NCBI GenBank assembly: GCA_002502785.1 | Contig: DAQG01000085.1 | Span: forward strand, 1-14,834 | Reading direction: 5' to 3' | Length of the DNA: 14,834 nt | Source of the DNA: Methanothrix harundinacea | Lineage (GTDB): Archaea; Halobacteriota; Methanosarcinia; Methanotrichales; Methanotrichaceae | Shown: positions 1-6,615 of the stretch, one piece after another | Numbering within the stretch: the stretch's first letter is position 1 | Layout: each line of letters starts with the position of its first letter | The notes under the pieces: generated by a model | What the model saw: only the letters and a program-made list of their open reading frames with translations | Databases searched by the model: none | What the model was told of the DNA's origin: nothing | Translations under genes and position numbers: made by a program

Positions 1-227
1 AAAATCTGGAGAGGGGTAAAGGCGAATATCACCGCTATCTCAAAGACCCCGGGGTCCTGTGCCCCATCGAAAAACCCGATCGAGTTGAGGGGCAAGGCGA
101 AGGCCACCGAGACCATAAGAAGGGCGACGGCTGAGATGATCGGGAAGATCACCAGCTCCTTATCGGAGCGCAAGACGGCGGCGCTGGCCTTCACCAGCGC
201 CCAGCTATTTCCGATGCGTTCGAACAT
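1..227 (-). CDS. DUF6159-like integral membrane protein, N-terminal part
   Basis: The reading frame starts at the ATG complementary to 225-227 and runs off the left edge, so only about 75 residues are visible. The protein begins MFERIGNSWALVKASAAVLR, continues with a charged SDKEL element, and then has a hydrophobic segment at about residues 27-47. A short soluble stretch and another hydrophobic run follow. This opening (an amphipathic Trp-containing helix, then a D-E-L-(x)-I-F-P motif entering a membrane helix) is what I recall of the DUF6159 family of multi-pass membrane proteins, whose function is unknown. A GGGGAT element lies 5 bases before the ATG, and a TATA-like element lies about 80 bases upstream, so the gene probably has its own promoter. 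The family assignment is from memory and the rest of the protein is missing. Confidence 0.72.
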   Translation of the reverse strand, partial: MFERIGNSWALVKASAAVLRSDKELVIFPIISAVALLMVSVAFALPLNSIGFFDGAQDPGVFEIAVIFAFTPLQI

Positions 228-303
228 AAATAATCCCCGAAATGAATTCGCGGCACCATCTCCAAAAGAAGGATGCCACACCTTCAACCAAATATCGTCA
301 ATG

Positions 304-313
304 TTTATAAAAA
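304..313 (-). promoter_or_regulatory. Probable TATA box for the DUF6159-like gene
   Basis: Read on the minus strand this is TTTTTATAAA, a good archaeal TATA-like element in an otherwise GC-rich region. It lies between the stop of the ectodomain gene and the ATG at 227. The usual 25-base spacing would put the transcription start near 283 and give a leader of about 55 bases. The position fits, but no other promoter element is clear. Confidence 0.45.
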
Positions 314-336
314 TATGCAATCAACGGTTCAACGTA

Positions 337-891
337 TCAGCCGGATAGTTCGTAATCGATCGCCACCTCTGCCCCGTCCAACTCGTAGCCGAGAACCTCC
401 ACCACCAGAGAATCTTCAGCTTCGGCGACGGTGTAATCGAGGCCCTCCGAACAGCTGACGCTCAATAGCTCCGCATTTGCGGGCAGATAGAATACAAGAT
501 GGCACTCGTCCCATACGGCCTCGGCCTCAAACTCCAGCTCGGTTTTTTCTCCCAAAATCGAAGTCAAACCGCTGTTCAGGGCGTAAAGCTCACCCGTATC
601 CTCGTCGTGGACGTACTCGGAACTCTCGATGAAGGCTAGATATTCAGGATCTTCTGCTACCAGATATCCAACGATCAGAGCTCTACCTTCCGAGTCGAGA
701 TACACGTCCAGGACGATGCTTCCGGTCACCGTCTCACCTTGCCCATCACCTTCTGAGACGACAGAATCGTAACCCAGCGCCGGGTACGAGGTAAGGGCGA
801 AAAGAGCGATGACGCCGAGGAAAAAAGCAGCCACGGATGCGAACGGCGATGCCCAGCTGAGAAGTCCGGGTCGATGCTCACCTTCGATCAA
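337..891 (-). CDS. Membrane-anchored sensor-type ectodomain protein lacking a DNA-binding part
   Basis: The chosen start is TTG at 891-889, eight bases after a GAGAGG element; a second TTG six bases upstream (897) is too close to that element. The product is 184 residues. It has a short N-terminal tail, one hydrophobic segment at about residues 14-36 (signal anchor or signal peptide) and a soluble domain of about 145 residues. The soluble domain is clearly related to residues 40-162 of the regulator at 2423-3484. Both share an LD-(x)-Y-(x)-D-(x2)-G-(x)-AL opening, an EYxxDxDTxxLYA motif, an FYL strand, an EGLDY motif and a VVE-(x2)-GY strand in the same order. The frame stops right after this domain, so the second membrane helix and winged helix of the regulator are absent. 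The gene starts just 12 bases after the stop of the upstream gene, so it is almost certainly co-transcribed. It may be a decoy, co-receptor or ligand-binding partner; the real function is unknown. Confidence 0.8.
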   Translation of the reverse strand: MIEGEHRPGLLSWASPFASVAAFFLGVIALFALTSYPALGYDSVVSEGDGQGETVTGSIVLDVYLDSEGRALIVGYLVAEDPEYLAFIESSEYVHDEDTGELYALNSGLTSILGEKTELEFEAEAVWDECHLVFYLPANAELLSVSCSEGLDYTVAEAEDSLVVEVLGYELDGAEVAIDYELSG

Positions 892-903
892 GTCCAAAAC
901 CTC

Positions 904-1953
904 TCAGATTCCAGAAGCCATAGGCTGGAGCCGGTGAGGGCCATCTTCGGGCGCGAACCTTGCTGGAACGCCTTCACCGTGCCCACCGAGATGGCCAAGA
1001 CTCTCGGGACCTGGCTCACCCCACCCCAGGTCCCAGGGTGCCATCTCAGACGGACCGAGGGAAGGATCGAGCTGAAAAGGACAGACGCAGCCCGCGCATC
1101 CCGGACCAAAGGAGGTGGAGATCATGACAAAACCAGGGCTTTTGCTGATCATCTCCCAAAACGGAACCGGAGAACCTGTCCCAACCCACGCTGAAAATGA
1201 ACGCCGATCCGTCTGCTGGCGAATCTCTTGAACTTCCGATCCGGCCGCGAAACTTGCCAGATCATCTAGCCAGGCCGGGCAGACTTCCATATCACATCCG
1301 GCGCCGGTGGCCGAATCAAGCAGAATCGCATAGCTGCCAGCGTACGGACCGCTGAAGATCACAAGGCTCCCGACGCCGATCCCAAAACCATCCTGAAGAC
1401 GGGTCTCGATGCTGATCCGCCCGACCATCTCCAGGCCCGGCTCAGAGGCAGCGGGGATCGTTCCCCAGACCGGTTCCATCACGTCCGCCTCCAGGGTCGA
1501 GTTCGTATCCTCCGAAGTAATATTGAGGTTGTCGAGAACGTAGTGGGCCCATCCGAGCCGCATGCTGCCCCTATAATTATAGGCCCGATCATCGCCCCAG
1601 ATCTCCGCCTTGATCTCCCCGAGGGTCCGGTTCTCTCCCAAAAGCCGCCGGACCTGAGATGGATCGATCCCTCTCACCTTCTCGACCTGCAGCCTGAAGG
1701 GCAATGTCTCGTCATCGGGCCCCAGGGCAAACCCCCTATCCGAACGGACGATCGATATTAGAACCGGGGGTCCGTTTCCGTGGTGGGCCGCATCAGCTAT
1801 TTGGCTGAAGACCGGACCGGGAACTTTTGCGAAACTCTGGTCATCTGCGCCCCATCTGCTCTCAGAGGGAAACGCGAGGCCCGTTCCCGCAAGGCTCATC
1901 AACAGCAGCATAGCCATCCATAGGCCCGAGATCATCCGGCACCAGCGTTTCAT
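904..1953 (-). CDS. Secreted protein of unknown function
   Basis: ATG at 1953, 349 residues. The N-terminus has a basic start and a hydrophobic core at about residues 8-27 ending in GLA|FP, a typical signal peptide. I do not recognise the mature protein. It has a region rich in Asp/Arg/Gly with potential N-glycosylation sites (NRT near 108, NIT near 144, NST near 151), a beta-rich part around residues 175-215 (GRISIET and GSLVIFSGPYAGSY), and several cysteines at 220, 225, 286, 289 and 291. The last 58 residues are rich in Gly and Pro and have poorer third-position GC than the rest, whereas the other open minus-strand frame (about 1109-888) keeps high third-position GC there. A frameshift or a recently altered C-terminus is therefore possible. 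The gene sits between the cysteine-rich gene and the ectodomain gene in the same direction. Confidence 0.72.
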   Translation of the reverse strand: MKRWCRMISGLWMAMLLLMSLAGTGLAFPSESRWGADDQSFAKVPGPVFSQIADAAHHGNGPPVLISIVRSDRGFALGPDDETLPFRLQVEKVRGIDPSQVRRLLGENRTLGEIKAEIWGDDRAYNYRGSMRLGWAHYVLDNLNITSEDTNSTLEADVMEPVWGTIPAASEPGLEMVGRISIETRLQDGFGIGVGSLVIFSGPYAGSYAILLDSATGAGCDMEVCPAWLDDLASFAAGSEVQEIRQQTDRRSFSAWVGTGSPVPFWEMISKSPGFVMISTSFGPGCAGCVCPFQLDPSLGPSEMAPWDLGWGEPGPESLGHLGGHGEGVPARFAPEDGPHRLQPMASGI

Positions 1954-2012
1954 CTCAGATCACATCCCTTCTGCATCTATTTTCCAATTCGACTAAGAGG
2001 TGAGGTAAGTTA

Positions 2013-2033
2013 AGAGGAGCGATTCGCTCCTCT
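2013..2033 (-). terminator. Perfect hairpin just after the cysteine-rich gene
   Basis: A perfect 9-bp inverted repeat (AGAGGAGCG / CGCTCCTCT) with a 3-base centre starts 8 bases past the stop of the gene at 2042-2284. It is followed on the minus strand by TTAACTTACC, which is not a strong U tract, so it is not a classical terminator. In RNA it could form the 3' end, a processing or stability element, or partial attenuation between the very short upstream gene and the downstream 349-residue gene. Confidence 0.5.
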
Positions 2034-2041
2034 CGACCGAA

Positions 2042-2284
2042 CTACTCGACGTCCCAGCAGGTCCGGTCCCTCAGTTGTTCCCTATCAGGACCGTCACAGT
2101 CTCCGTCGCAGTCACCATTACAGTCGCCACCGTTTCCGCACTCACCACAGTCACCACAGTTCCCGCAGTCACCATCGCAGCCGGCACAGTTACCATTACA
2201 ACCTCCAGCCTGCATCGCTAAGGCGGGAGTCAAGATGAGACAGGCCACCGCCAACAGCACGCACAATATTCTTGTCGTCTTCAT
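2042..2284 (-). CDS. Small secreted cysteine-rich repeat protein
   Basis: The start is the ATG at 2284, seven bases after a perfect GGAGGT, which decides it over longer in-frame starts further upstream. The product is 80 residues: a signal peptide (about residues 1-23, MKTTR then a hydrophobic core ending ALA) and a mature part of about 57 residues made mostly of Gly, Asp, Asn and Cys. Cysteines sit at 29, 33, 36, 40, 43, 46, 49, 55, 59, 63 and 76. Spacings alternate between two and three residues, with repeated GDC, GNC and CDGDC units. The acidic, cysteine-dense composition suggests metal binding or an extensively disulfide-linked extracellular peptide. A modified peptide precursor is conceivable, but no maturation enzyme is seen nearby. 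I do not recognise a family. The coding DNA is an imperfect array of 9-base units. It lies 138 bases downstream of the membrane regulator and upstream of two further secreted or membrane proteins. Confidence 0.82.
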   Translation of the reverse strand: MKTTRILCVLLAVACLILTPALAMQAGGCNGNCAGCDGDCGNCGDCGECGNGGDCNGDCDGDCDGPDREQLRDRTCWDVE

Positions 2285-2291
2285 ATTACTG

Positions 2292-2309
2292 ACCTCCGTT
2301 CGAGAACGG
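2292..2309 (-). promoter_or_regulatory. Ribosome binding site overlapped by an inverted repeat
   Basis: Read on the minus strand, CCGTTC-TC-GAACGG (2309-2296) is a perfect inverted repeat. Its last two G residues are the first two of the GGAGGT ribosome binding site (2297-2292) of the cysteine-rich gene. In RNA it can form a 5-bp stem with a CUCG loop that partly covers the binding site. In DNA it is a 14-base palindrome that could be an operator. The binding site itself is certain; the regulatory role is inference. Confidence 0.55.
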
Positions 2310-2422
2310 GCATCCTGAAAACCCGGCGCTCCGTCCTCCGGCCATACATCGGTATGTAACGACAGAAGTGGATTGCGCCGAAGGGATCCAGACCTGTCGC
2401 CTGGAGGAATCATCCGAAAGGT

Positions 2423-3484
2423 TCATTCTTCCTCCGTTCTGGCTCTGAGCCGCTCGGACAGTTCGATGACGTTCGTTCTGCCCCATTCCTTCTTGGTCAC
2501 GATATTTCTCCTCTCCAGAGATACTATTATCCCGGTAAGGGAAGATTTGGGAATCCCCGTCTCGTACCTGATGTCGGCCTGGGTCATCTTGCCCTCGTGC
2601 TTTATCAGAGCTTCGAGGACCGACCTCTCCCTCTCGGTCAGGGTCTCCATAACGGCCGTCATCTCCCCCGAAATCAGAGCCTCGGCGCCTTCGTCCTCGA
2701 CGGACGGCACAGGGGCGAAATCTTCGAGAACCTCATCGGCCTCGGCTTTGTAGCGCGCCTCATCGTCGGCCACTCGGACGGTGCGAACGGCCTCAACACC
2801 CCCGGCGGCCTTTACGTCATGAGAAGGTCTTTCACTCCTGGGCGATGGAGAGACAACCGGCTTTATGAACTTGGCCGCCGCGACGATGACGATCAGGGCG
2901 AGAATTATGACCAGGACCACGACGAACGGGCCGGTGGTGCTTTCCGTCGACGGAACGCTGGCTGCCGCCGCCTCTACATTCCCGTTGCTCAGAGGCTGAC
3001 GGTACCGGACGGCGGCTGAGGGGCTCGTCACGTCGTAACCGTGAAACTCCACAACAAAGGAGTCGCTGGAAGAGGAGACGAGATAATCGAGACCCTCTGT
3101 TCCGGTGATGTTGCTGAGCTGGACGTTTTCTGTCAGGTAGAAAGTGACGTGATACTCGCCGTAACTGCCCTCCGCGGGCAGTCTGATCTCCCAATCGTCC
3201 CCATTTTTCCAGGTGAGGGCGTTTGTCACAGCGTAAAGCTGGTAGGTGTCGTCGTCGTACTGGTACTCTGAGGCGTTCAAAAAGGACAGACCTTCGATAC
3301 CCTTCGCGTATCCCGTCACCAGAGCCTTACCGGCATCGTCCACGTATATGTCGAGAACCAGGCCCCTCGAATCGGAACTTACGTCCCCGAAAGCCTCCTG
3401 GGCCCAAGAGCCCGAGCTGAGGACGATGGCCGCGATCATGAAGAGGGTTAAAGCCAATCGGCTAGGTCTGTTTATATATTTCAT
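2423..3484 (-). CDS. Membrane-anchored winged-helix transcriptional regulator with extracellular sensor domain
   Basis: The chosen start is ATG at 3484 (353 residues). An in-frame start at 3562 would lie upstream of the promoter, because a strong TATA box occupies 3531-3540. Layout: signal peptide or first membrane helix at residues 9-29; extracellular beta-rich domain at about 40-165; Ser/Thr linker; transmembrane helix at about 187-208; charged cytoplasmic linker; and a C-terminal winged helix at 281-344. The winged helix has TERERSVLEALIKHEGKMTQ, then a helix with IPKSSLTGIIVSLERRNIV and a basic wing (KKEWGRTNVIEL). This is the plan of archaeal one-component membrane regulators (DUF7343/DUF7345-type proteins, from memory). 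The ectodomain is paralogous to the protein at 337-891. It probably senses something outside the cell and acts on nearby promoters; ligand and targets are unknown. It is divergent from the surface-protein operon starting at 3686. Confidence 0.86.
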   Translation of the reverse strand: MKYINRPSRLALTLFMIAAIVLSSGSWAQEAFGDVSSDSRGLVLDIYVDDAGKALVTGYAKGIEGLSFLNASEYQYDDDTYQLYAVTNALTWKNGDDWEIRLPAEGSYGEYHVTFYLTENVQLSNITGTEGLDYLVSSSSDSFVVEFHGYDVTSPSAAVRYRQPLSNGNVEAAAASVPSTESTTGPFVVVLVIILALIVIVAAAKFIKPVVSPSPRSERPSHDVKAAGGVEAVRTVRVADDEARYKAEADEVLEDFAPVPSVEDEGAEALISGEMTAVMETLTERERSVLEALIKHEGKMTQADIRYETGIPKSSLTGIIVSLERRNIVTKKEWGRTNVIELSERLRARTEEE

Positions 3485-3530
3485 CAAGATCCTTTTGCAC
3501 AGCCGGTTTTGGTCGGAAGTTGGATGGCGA

Positions 3531-3540
3531 ATATATTTAA
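3531..3540 (-). promoter_or_regulatory. TATA box of the membrane regulator
   Basis: Minus-strand TTAAATATAT is one of the best TATA elements in the window. Normal spacing puts transcription start near 3509, about 25 bases before the ATG at 3484, with AAAGGATC as a weak ribosome binding site between them. This is the main reason for rejecting the longer reading of the regulator. Confidence 0.6.
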
Positions 3541-3640
3541 GATTTGGGCGTCTTGCGACCAAAAGGACGGGTCCGCCTTCGCAAGAAAAGACGCGATTGG
3601 AACTTTTGGGGACAATAGAGCGCCCTTAAGGCCATGATGA

Positions 3641-3665
3641 GACGTATAATTCATAAATGATAAAG
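3641..3665 (+). promoter_or_regulatory. AT-rich promoter-like stretch before the surface-protein operon
   Basis: The stretch holds TATAATTCATAAATGATAAA, with two overlapping TATA-like cores 25-45 bases before the ATG at 3686. No clear ribosome binding site precedes that ATG, so a very short leader or leaderless message is likely. Together with 3531-3540 it makes the 201-base gap 3485-3685 a divergent promoter region. Confidence 0.4.
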
Positions 3666-3685
3666 TTCAACTTCAGGCGTTCTGT

Positions 3686-4975
3686 ATGAATGGGAAGTCT
3701 TCTTGTAACGGGATCGCTTCGGCGATGGCCATCCTCTATCAAGCTTTGCTTTTCCTGCTTTTATCGGCCTCAATCCTGGGGGCCGGAGGCCTGGAGGCTA
3801 ACGAATACGGCGAGATCGATGAAACGCCGACGAACACCGAACTGATAACATCAGAAGACGTTGCGGTGCTCTCCGATAGCTTCGAAAAGATCGGAACCGA
3901 AGGGGCCACGACCCTTGAATCGACCGAATCCGAAGAGATATCGGCTTCCTCCGACCCGACGCTGAGTTCCGGAGAAAACGCGACGACTGAGATCGACTCT
4001 GCGGAGACGGCCACCACCGGGGAGACGAATGTGATCGAAGAGGTGGTGGTGGAGGCAGAGCCGACGACGGCCGAGGCCGTCGTCTACGTCTTCAACAACG
4101 ACGACGACACCCTGAGCATATCCCTATTCATAGACTCGGAGCTGAAGGATACCGAGGACGTCTCCAAGGAGAAGGAGAAGAAATTCGGCAACTATCAGCT
4201 CGAAGGGGGGTCTCACAAGTTCAAGATTACCTGGTGGGACGACGACACCAAAAAGACCCACGAAGAGGAGCTGATCGCGACGATCGAGGATGAGACGGCG
4301 GTCACCCTCTACGCGACCCAGAACAAGGAGCCAGAGGAGTTCGAGGTCAGTGTGATGTTGAGAAACGATAACCAGGAAGACCTCGAAGCCTACCTGTACA
4401 TAGACGGCGAGTACGAAAAGCAAAAAACCGCCAAAAAGGAGAGCACCACCGACTTTGGAAAGTTCGACCTCGAAGAGGGAACCCACGAGCTGTCGGTGAG
4501 GTGGCAGGACCCAGATACGAATATCGAGTACGAGAAGAAGAAGACCATCAGGATAGACGGGACAGATGTGGTGACCTTCTACGCCCCTAAAGGGATGACC
4601 TTCGAGAGCGCTGATGAGAAGGCCGCCTCAACGGCGACCACCCCCAAAACTACAACCAGCAGCAAGACAGCGACCACTTCGACGAAGACGACCTCGACTT
4701 CGACCACGACGAAAGACGATGGTGAGAATGAGGGAACTTCATCTCAGACCGGTGGAAGCGATACAAAGCTGGCATCGTCAACCTCTGGCGATGTCAAAGC
4801 CTCCACTGACAAAGCAAAGACGAACCAGGAAGACGAGACGCCATCCGGGGACAAAAGCAAGCAGACACCCACCGAGAAGGACGGGGGCGACGGTCCCGAC
4901 GTGACGAACGCGACCCTCTACCTATCGACGATCGGTGCAATTATCGTGATATACATAATCTTCTTCAGGCGCTGA
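3686..4975 (+). CDS. Tail-anchored surface protein with two beta-sandwich repeats and a Thr/Ser-rich stalk
   Basis: 429 residues. A second ATG at residue 14 is an alternative start. The signal peptide is at about residues 14-35. A very acidic, Glu/Thr/Ser-rich region spans 36-130. Two tandem domains follow, 131-211 and 218-301. Each runs from a strand with paired Asn/Asp residues (FNNDDDTLSISLFID; LRNDNQEDLEAYLYID), through KKFGNYQLEGGSH or TDFGKFDLEEGTH, to ITWWDDDT or VRWQDPDT, and ends in a strand with TLYA or TFYA. The repeats resemble PEGA-like carbohydrate- or wall-associated sandwiches, but that is a guess. Residues 312-405 are a Thr/Ser/Lys/Asp stalk, probably O-glycosylated. A C-terminal helix at 411-427 followed by RR anchors the protein with its bulk outside. 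One base separates its stop from the next ATG, so the two genes form an operon. Confidence 0.82.
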   Translation: MNGKSSCNGIASAMAILYQALLFLLLSASILGAGGLEANEYGEIDETPTNTELITSEDVAVLSDSFEKIGTEGATTLESTESEEISASSDPTLSSGENATTEIDSAETATTGETNVIEEVVVEAEPTTAEAVVYVFNNDDDTLSISLFIDSELKDTEDVSKEKEKKFGNYQLEGGSHKFKITWWDDDTKKTHEEELIATIEDETAVTLYATQNKEPEEFEVSVMLRNDNQEDLEAYLYIDGEYEKQKTAKKESTTDFGKFDLEEGTHELSVRWQDPDTNIEYEKKKTIRIDGTDVVTFYAPKGMTFESADEKAASTATTPKTTTSSKTATTSTKTTSTSTTTKDDGENEGTSSQTGGSDTKLASSTSGDVKASTDKAKTNQEDETPSGDKSKQTPTEKDGGDGPDVTNATLYLSTIGAIIVIYIIFFRR

Positions 4976-4976
4976 C

Positions 4977-6563
4977 ATGATGAAAACTCTCTTCGCCTAT
5001 CTGCTCCTGGCATCGATGATCGGGACGGCGGTCGAGTGGGGCGACCGGGCCGAAGGAGAGCTGCGGTGGGGAGAGACCATCCAGATCGACGAATACTCCC
5101 TGGAGGCGGCAGACTTCACGCCAGAGGACGTCACACCCAGAATGGTGATGCTGAAGCTTCGCAAGGGGGAGGAGCTGATCGCCACAAGAGCGCTGAAATC
5201 GGGTGACAGCTTCTCTTTAGATGACGAGGTCATGGTCGTGGCCGAGGAGGTCAGGGTGAGAGACTATCTTCTGGACGAGTCGGTAGAGCCCCGCGCCAAG
5301 GTGGTACTTCTCGTCCGCGCAGTTCCCGAGCTTCGGGTCAGAGTGGTTTCAGACGAAGATGCTTACCAAGCTGGAGACTGGGCGAAGCTTGAGATAGAGA
5401 TAGAGAACGTCGGCATGGCGAAGGCAGAGGAGGTCCAGATCGAGGTGACTTCAGAGCCGGCCATCTTCAACTCGAAATACACCCGATCAGATCTTTCCCC
5501 CGGCGAGGTCTGGGACGAGGACCCTGGCACAAAGGAGATCGACACGATCGAGGAGAGGTTCAAGGTGCCTTCGGTGCCCGGACCTGAAGAGGTCTTTGTG
5601 AGGGCCCACGCGACGTACCTCGACACCGAGGGAGATTTTCACGAGTCCTGGGGCGGTACGAGCTTCGACCTCTTCGGACCCCTAAAGGTCAACAAATACA
5701 CTGAGGATACCATCAAGTTCGGAAAGAAAAGTTTCGTCCACCTCACCCTCAGCAACGGCGGCAACAGGACCCTCGATGTCGAGCTCTCCGACTCGGCAGG
5801 CCGGGATTTTCAGGCGGACACCGCCCTGAAATGGAAGATGACGATCCCGCCGGGGGGCGCACAGACCGCCAGCTACTCCGTAAGCTCAAAAAAGCCAGGT
5901 GAGGGACAGATCCTCCCTTCGGCAGAGGCGACCTATTCCCTCGACGGAAAGGTCTACAAGGTCACATCGACGAGCCCAGCCGTCGACGTCATAGGTCCCC
6001 TGGTGGAGGTCGAAAAAGAGGCCTCCGCCAAAAGTGTCAAAGCTGGCGAAGAGGTGACGGTGACCCTGATGGCGAAGAACGTAGGCAACCGGAGGACAAA
6101 AGCCTCGGTGGAGGAGACTGTTCCGGCCTGGGCTAGGCTCACCTCGGGGGAGACCGAATTGTCCCAGCTCCTCTTGCCAGGTGAAATCGCCACCCTGATG
6201 TATACCATATCATGCCCGGAGGCCGGCAGTTTCGAGATCCCGCCCACCAGCGTATGTTACCGGGACGACGACGGAACCGCATGCACCCTGGAATCCTCCC
6301 GCCTCAGGATAAACGTCGAGGACGAAGATAAAGACGACTTGACCTCCACCAACGAGAGCGAAGAGTCCAGATCCCTCCTGGAAGAAGCCGCCATGTCAGC
6401 CCCGAGGGAGAACGTGATCGGACAGGATGGCGATGAGAGGGCCTCAATCGGGACCGGGGAAGAGGATGCCGAAGACGGCGAAGTTCCCGGTGAGGGATCG
6501 TTCTTCTGGGCTCTGCCGGCTTTGATCCTGATCATATTCGTGACCTTAGACCGATACCTTTAG
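4977..6563 (+). CDS. Tail-anchored multi-domain surface protein, S-layer/CARDB-like
   Basis: 528 residues. The ATG-ATG start means the second Met could also be used. There is an N-terminal signal sequence (about 1-18). Residues 28-116 form a domain with W-G-E-(x)-I-(x2)-D-Y-(x)-L-E-A-A-D-F and repeated Leu/Val strands, resembling the S-layer-related domain of COG1361 proteins of methanogens. Residues 117-235 and 236-340 look like CARDB/Ig-type sandwiches (LEIEIENVGMAKAEEV and HLTLSNGGNRTLDVEL). Residues 343-446 resemble a DUF11-type repeat (TVTLMAKNVGNRRTKASVEE). An acidic stalk (447-505) and a C-terminal membrane helix (508-523) follow. Such proteins act as adhesive or structural units on the outer face of the membrane; no catalytic motif is seen. 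It is probably translated together with the preceding gene and may pair with it. Confidence 0.8.
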   Translation: MMKTLFAYLLLASMIGTAVEWGDRAEGELRWGETIQIDEYSLEAADFTPEDVTPRMVMLKLRKGEELIATRALKSGDSFSLDDEVMVVAEEVRVRDYLLDESVEPRAKVVLLVRAVPELRVRVVSDEDAYQAGDWAKLEIEIENVGMAKAEEVQIEVTSEPAIFNSKYTRSDLSPGEVWDEDPGTKEIDTIEERFKVPSVPGPEEVFVRAHATYLDTEGDFHESWGGTSFDLFGPLKVNKYTEDTIKFGKKSFVHLTLSNGGNRTLDVELSDSAGRDFQADTALKWKMTIPPGGAQTASYSVSSKKPGEGQILPSAEATYSLDGKVYKVTSTSPAVDVIGPLVEVEKEASAKSVKAGEEVTVTLMAKNVGNRRTKASVEETVPAWARLTSGETELSQLLLPGEIATLMYTISCPEAGSFEIPPTSVCYRDDDGTACTLESSRLRINVEDEDKDDLTSTNESEESRSLLEEAAMSAPRENVIGQDGDERASIGTGEEDAEDGEVPGEGSFFWALPALILIIFVTLDRYL

Positions 6564-6615
6564 GCTCTGATCATGATTGAAACCGCAGTCGAATTTAATA
6601 AAAACGGGGGCGAGG

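Noticed and set aside
2090..2210. CRISPR-like short repeats
   Set aside because: The regular units are 9-base codon repeats encoding GDC/GNC within a reading frame, without spacers.
2285..2413. Longer form of the cysteine-rich protein (start at 2413)
   Set aside because: The perfect GGAGGT and the signal peptide both point to ATG 2284; the extra 43 residues have no export-compatible character.
3485..3562. Longer N-terminus of the membrane regulator (start at 3562)
   Set aside because: It would place 26 extra residues over a strong TATA box at 3531-3540, and the signal peptide follows the ATG at 3484 directly.
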